From the NCBI GenBank assembly GCA_022457155.1, contig JAJGOT010000240.1:889001-953000 (forward strand): DNA of 64,000 bases, in the 5' to 3' direction. The position numbers and the translations under genes were made by a program. The DNA comes from Cladopsammia gracilis. Lineage: Eukaryota; Cnidaria; Anthozoa; Scleractinia; Dendrophylliidae. The notes under the pieces were generated by a model, which had not been told where the DNA came from, ran no database searches, and saw nothing but the letters and a program-made list of their open reading frames with translations. This document shows, piece by piece, positions 63,991 to 64,000 of this stretch; position 1 is the first letter of the stretch, and each line of letters starts with the position of its first letter.

Positions 63991-64000
63991 TGCAATGTTG

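Overview
The window is animal nuclear DNA. It is AT-rich, has split genes with GT-AG introns of 0.6 to 9 kb, and is crowded with nested transposable elements. The repeat mix (LTR retroelements of the Gypsy type, a LINE, fold-back MITEs, TA- and TTAA-flanked DNA elements, a hammerhead-ribozyme satellite) and the gene types fit an invertebrate. A cnidarian such as a stony coral is my best guess, but this is inference. No bacterial-style operon, CRISPR array or rRNA was seen.

Three host genes can be followed. (1) 2106-18304, minus strand: the 5' seven exons of a tandem-RRM RNA-binding protein of the Musashi/DAZAP1/hnRNP A-B type. Splice phases agree across all seven exons, and the gene runs off the left edge inside RRM2. 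(2) 19495-30324, plus strand: a complete four-exon, 376-residue synaptotagmin-like protein (one N-terminal membrane segment, C2A, C2B) whose calcium-binding aspartates are mostly missing. Genes 1 and 2 are head to head, 1.2 kb apart. (3) about 38514-57154, minus strand: at least 14 exons of a long coiled-coil protein that I cannot name. Its 5' end lies to the right, and its 3' end is not resolved.

Most of the rest is mobile DNA inside or next to these genes. The RRM-gene introns hold a tandem hammerhead array (6303-7046, one copy with an intact catalytic core), three related TA-flanked TIR elements each with its own subterminal tandem repeats (8478-10229, 11809-14408, 14778-16533), and a fold-back element with a 1-kb palindrome (14757-17794). 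The long intron of the synaptotagmin-like gene holds a decayed Gypsy element (24386-29411) that itself received other insertions. Just after that gene's stop codon a LINE fragment with a clear 15-bp target duplication has entered. It carries two further insertions, each with its own target duplication. In and beyond the coiled-coil gene there is a Mutator-like element carrying a RecQ-helicase remnant (55375-56900), a Gypsy element with matching LTRs but a deleted reverse transcriptase core (57508-61582), and a third decayed Gypsy pol region (61765-63990).

The most unusual items are the hammerhead array, further hammerhead-like Penelope-type fragments near 32 kb, 36.4 kb and 41 kb, the trio of TIR elements with divergent subterminal satellites, and the helicase-carrying TIR element.
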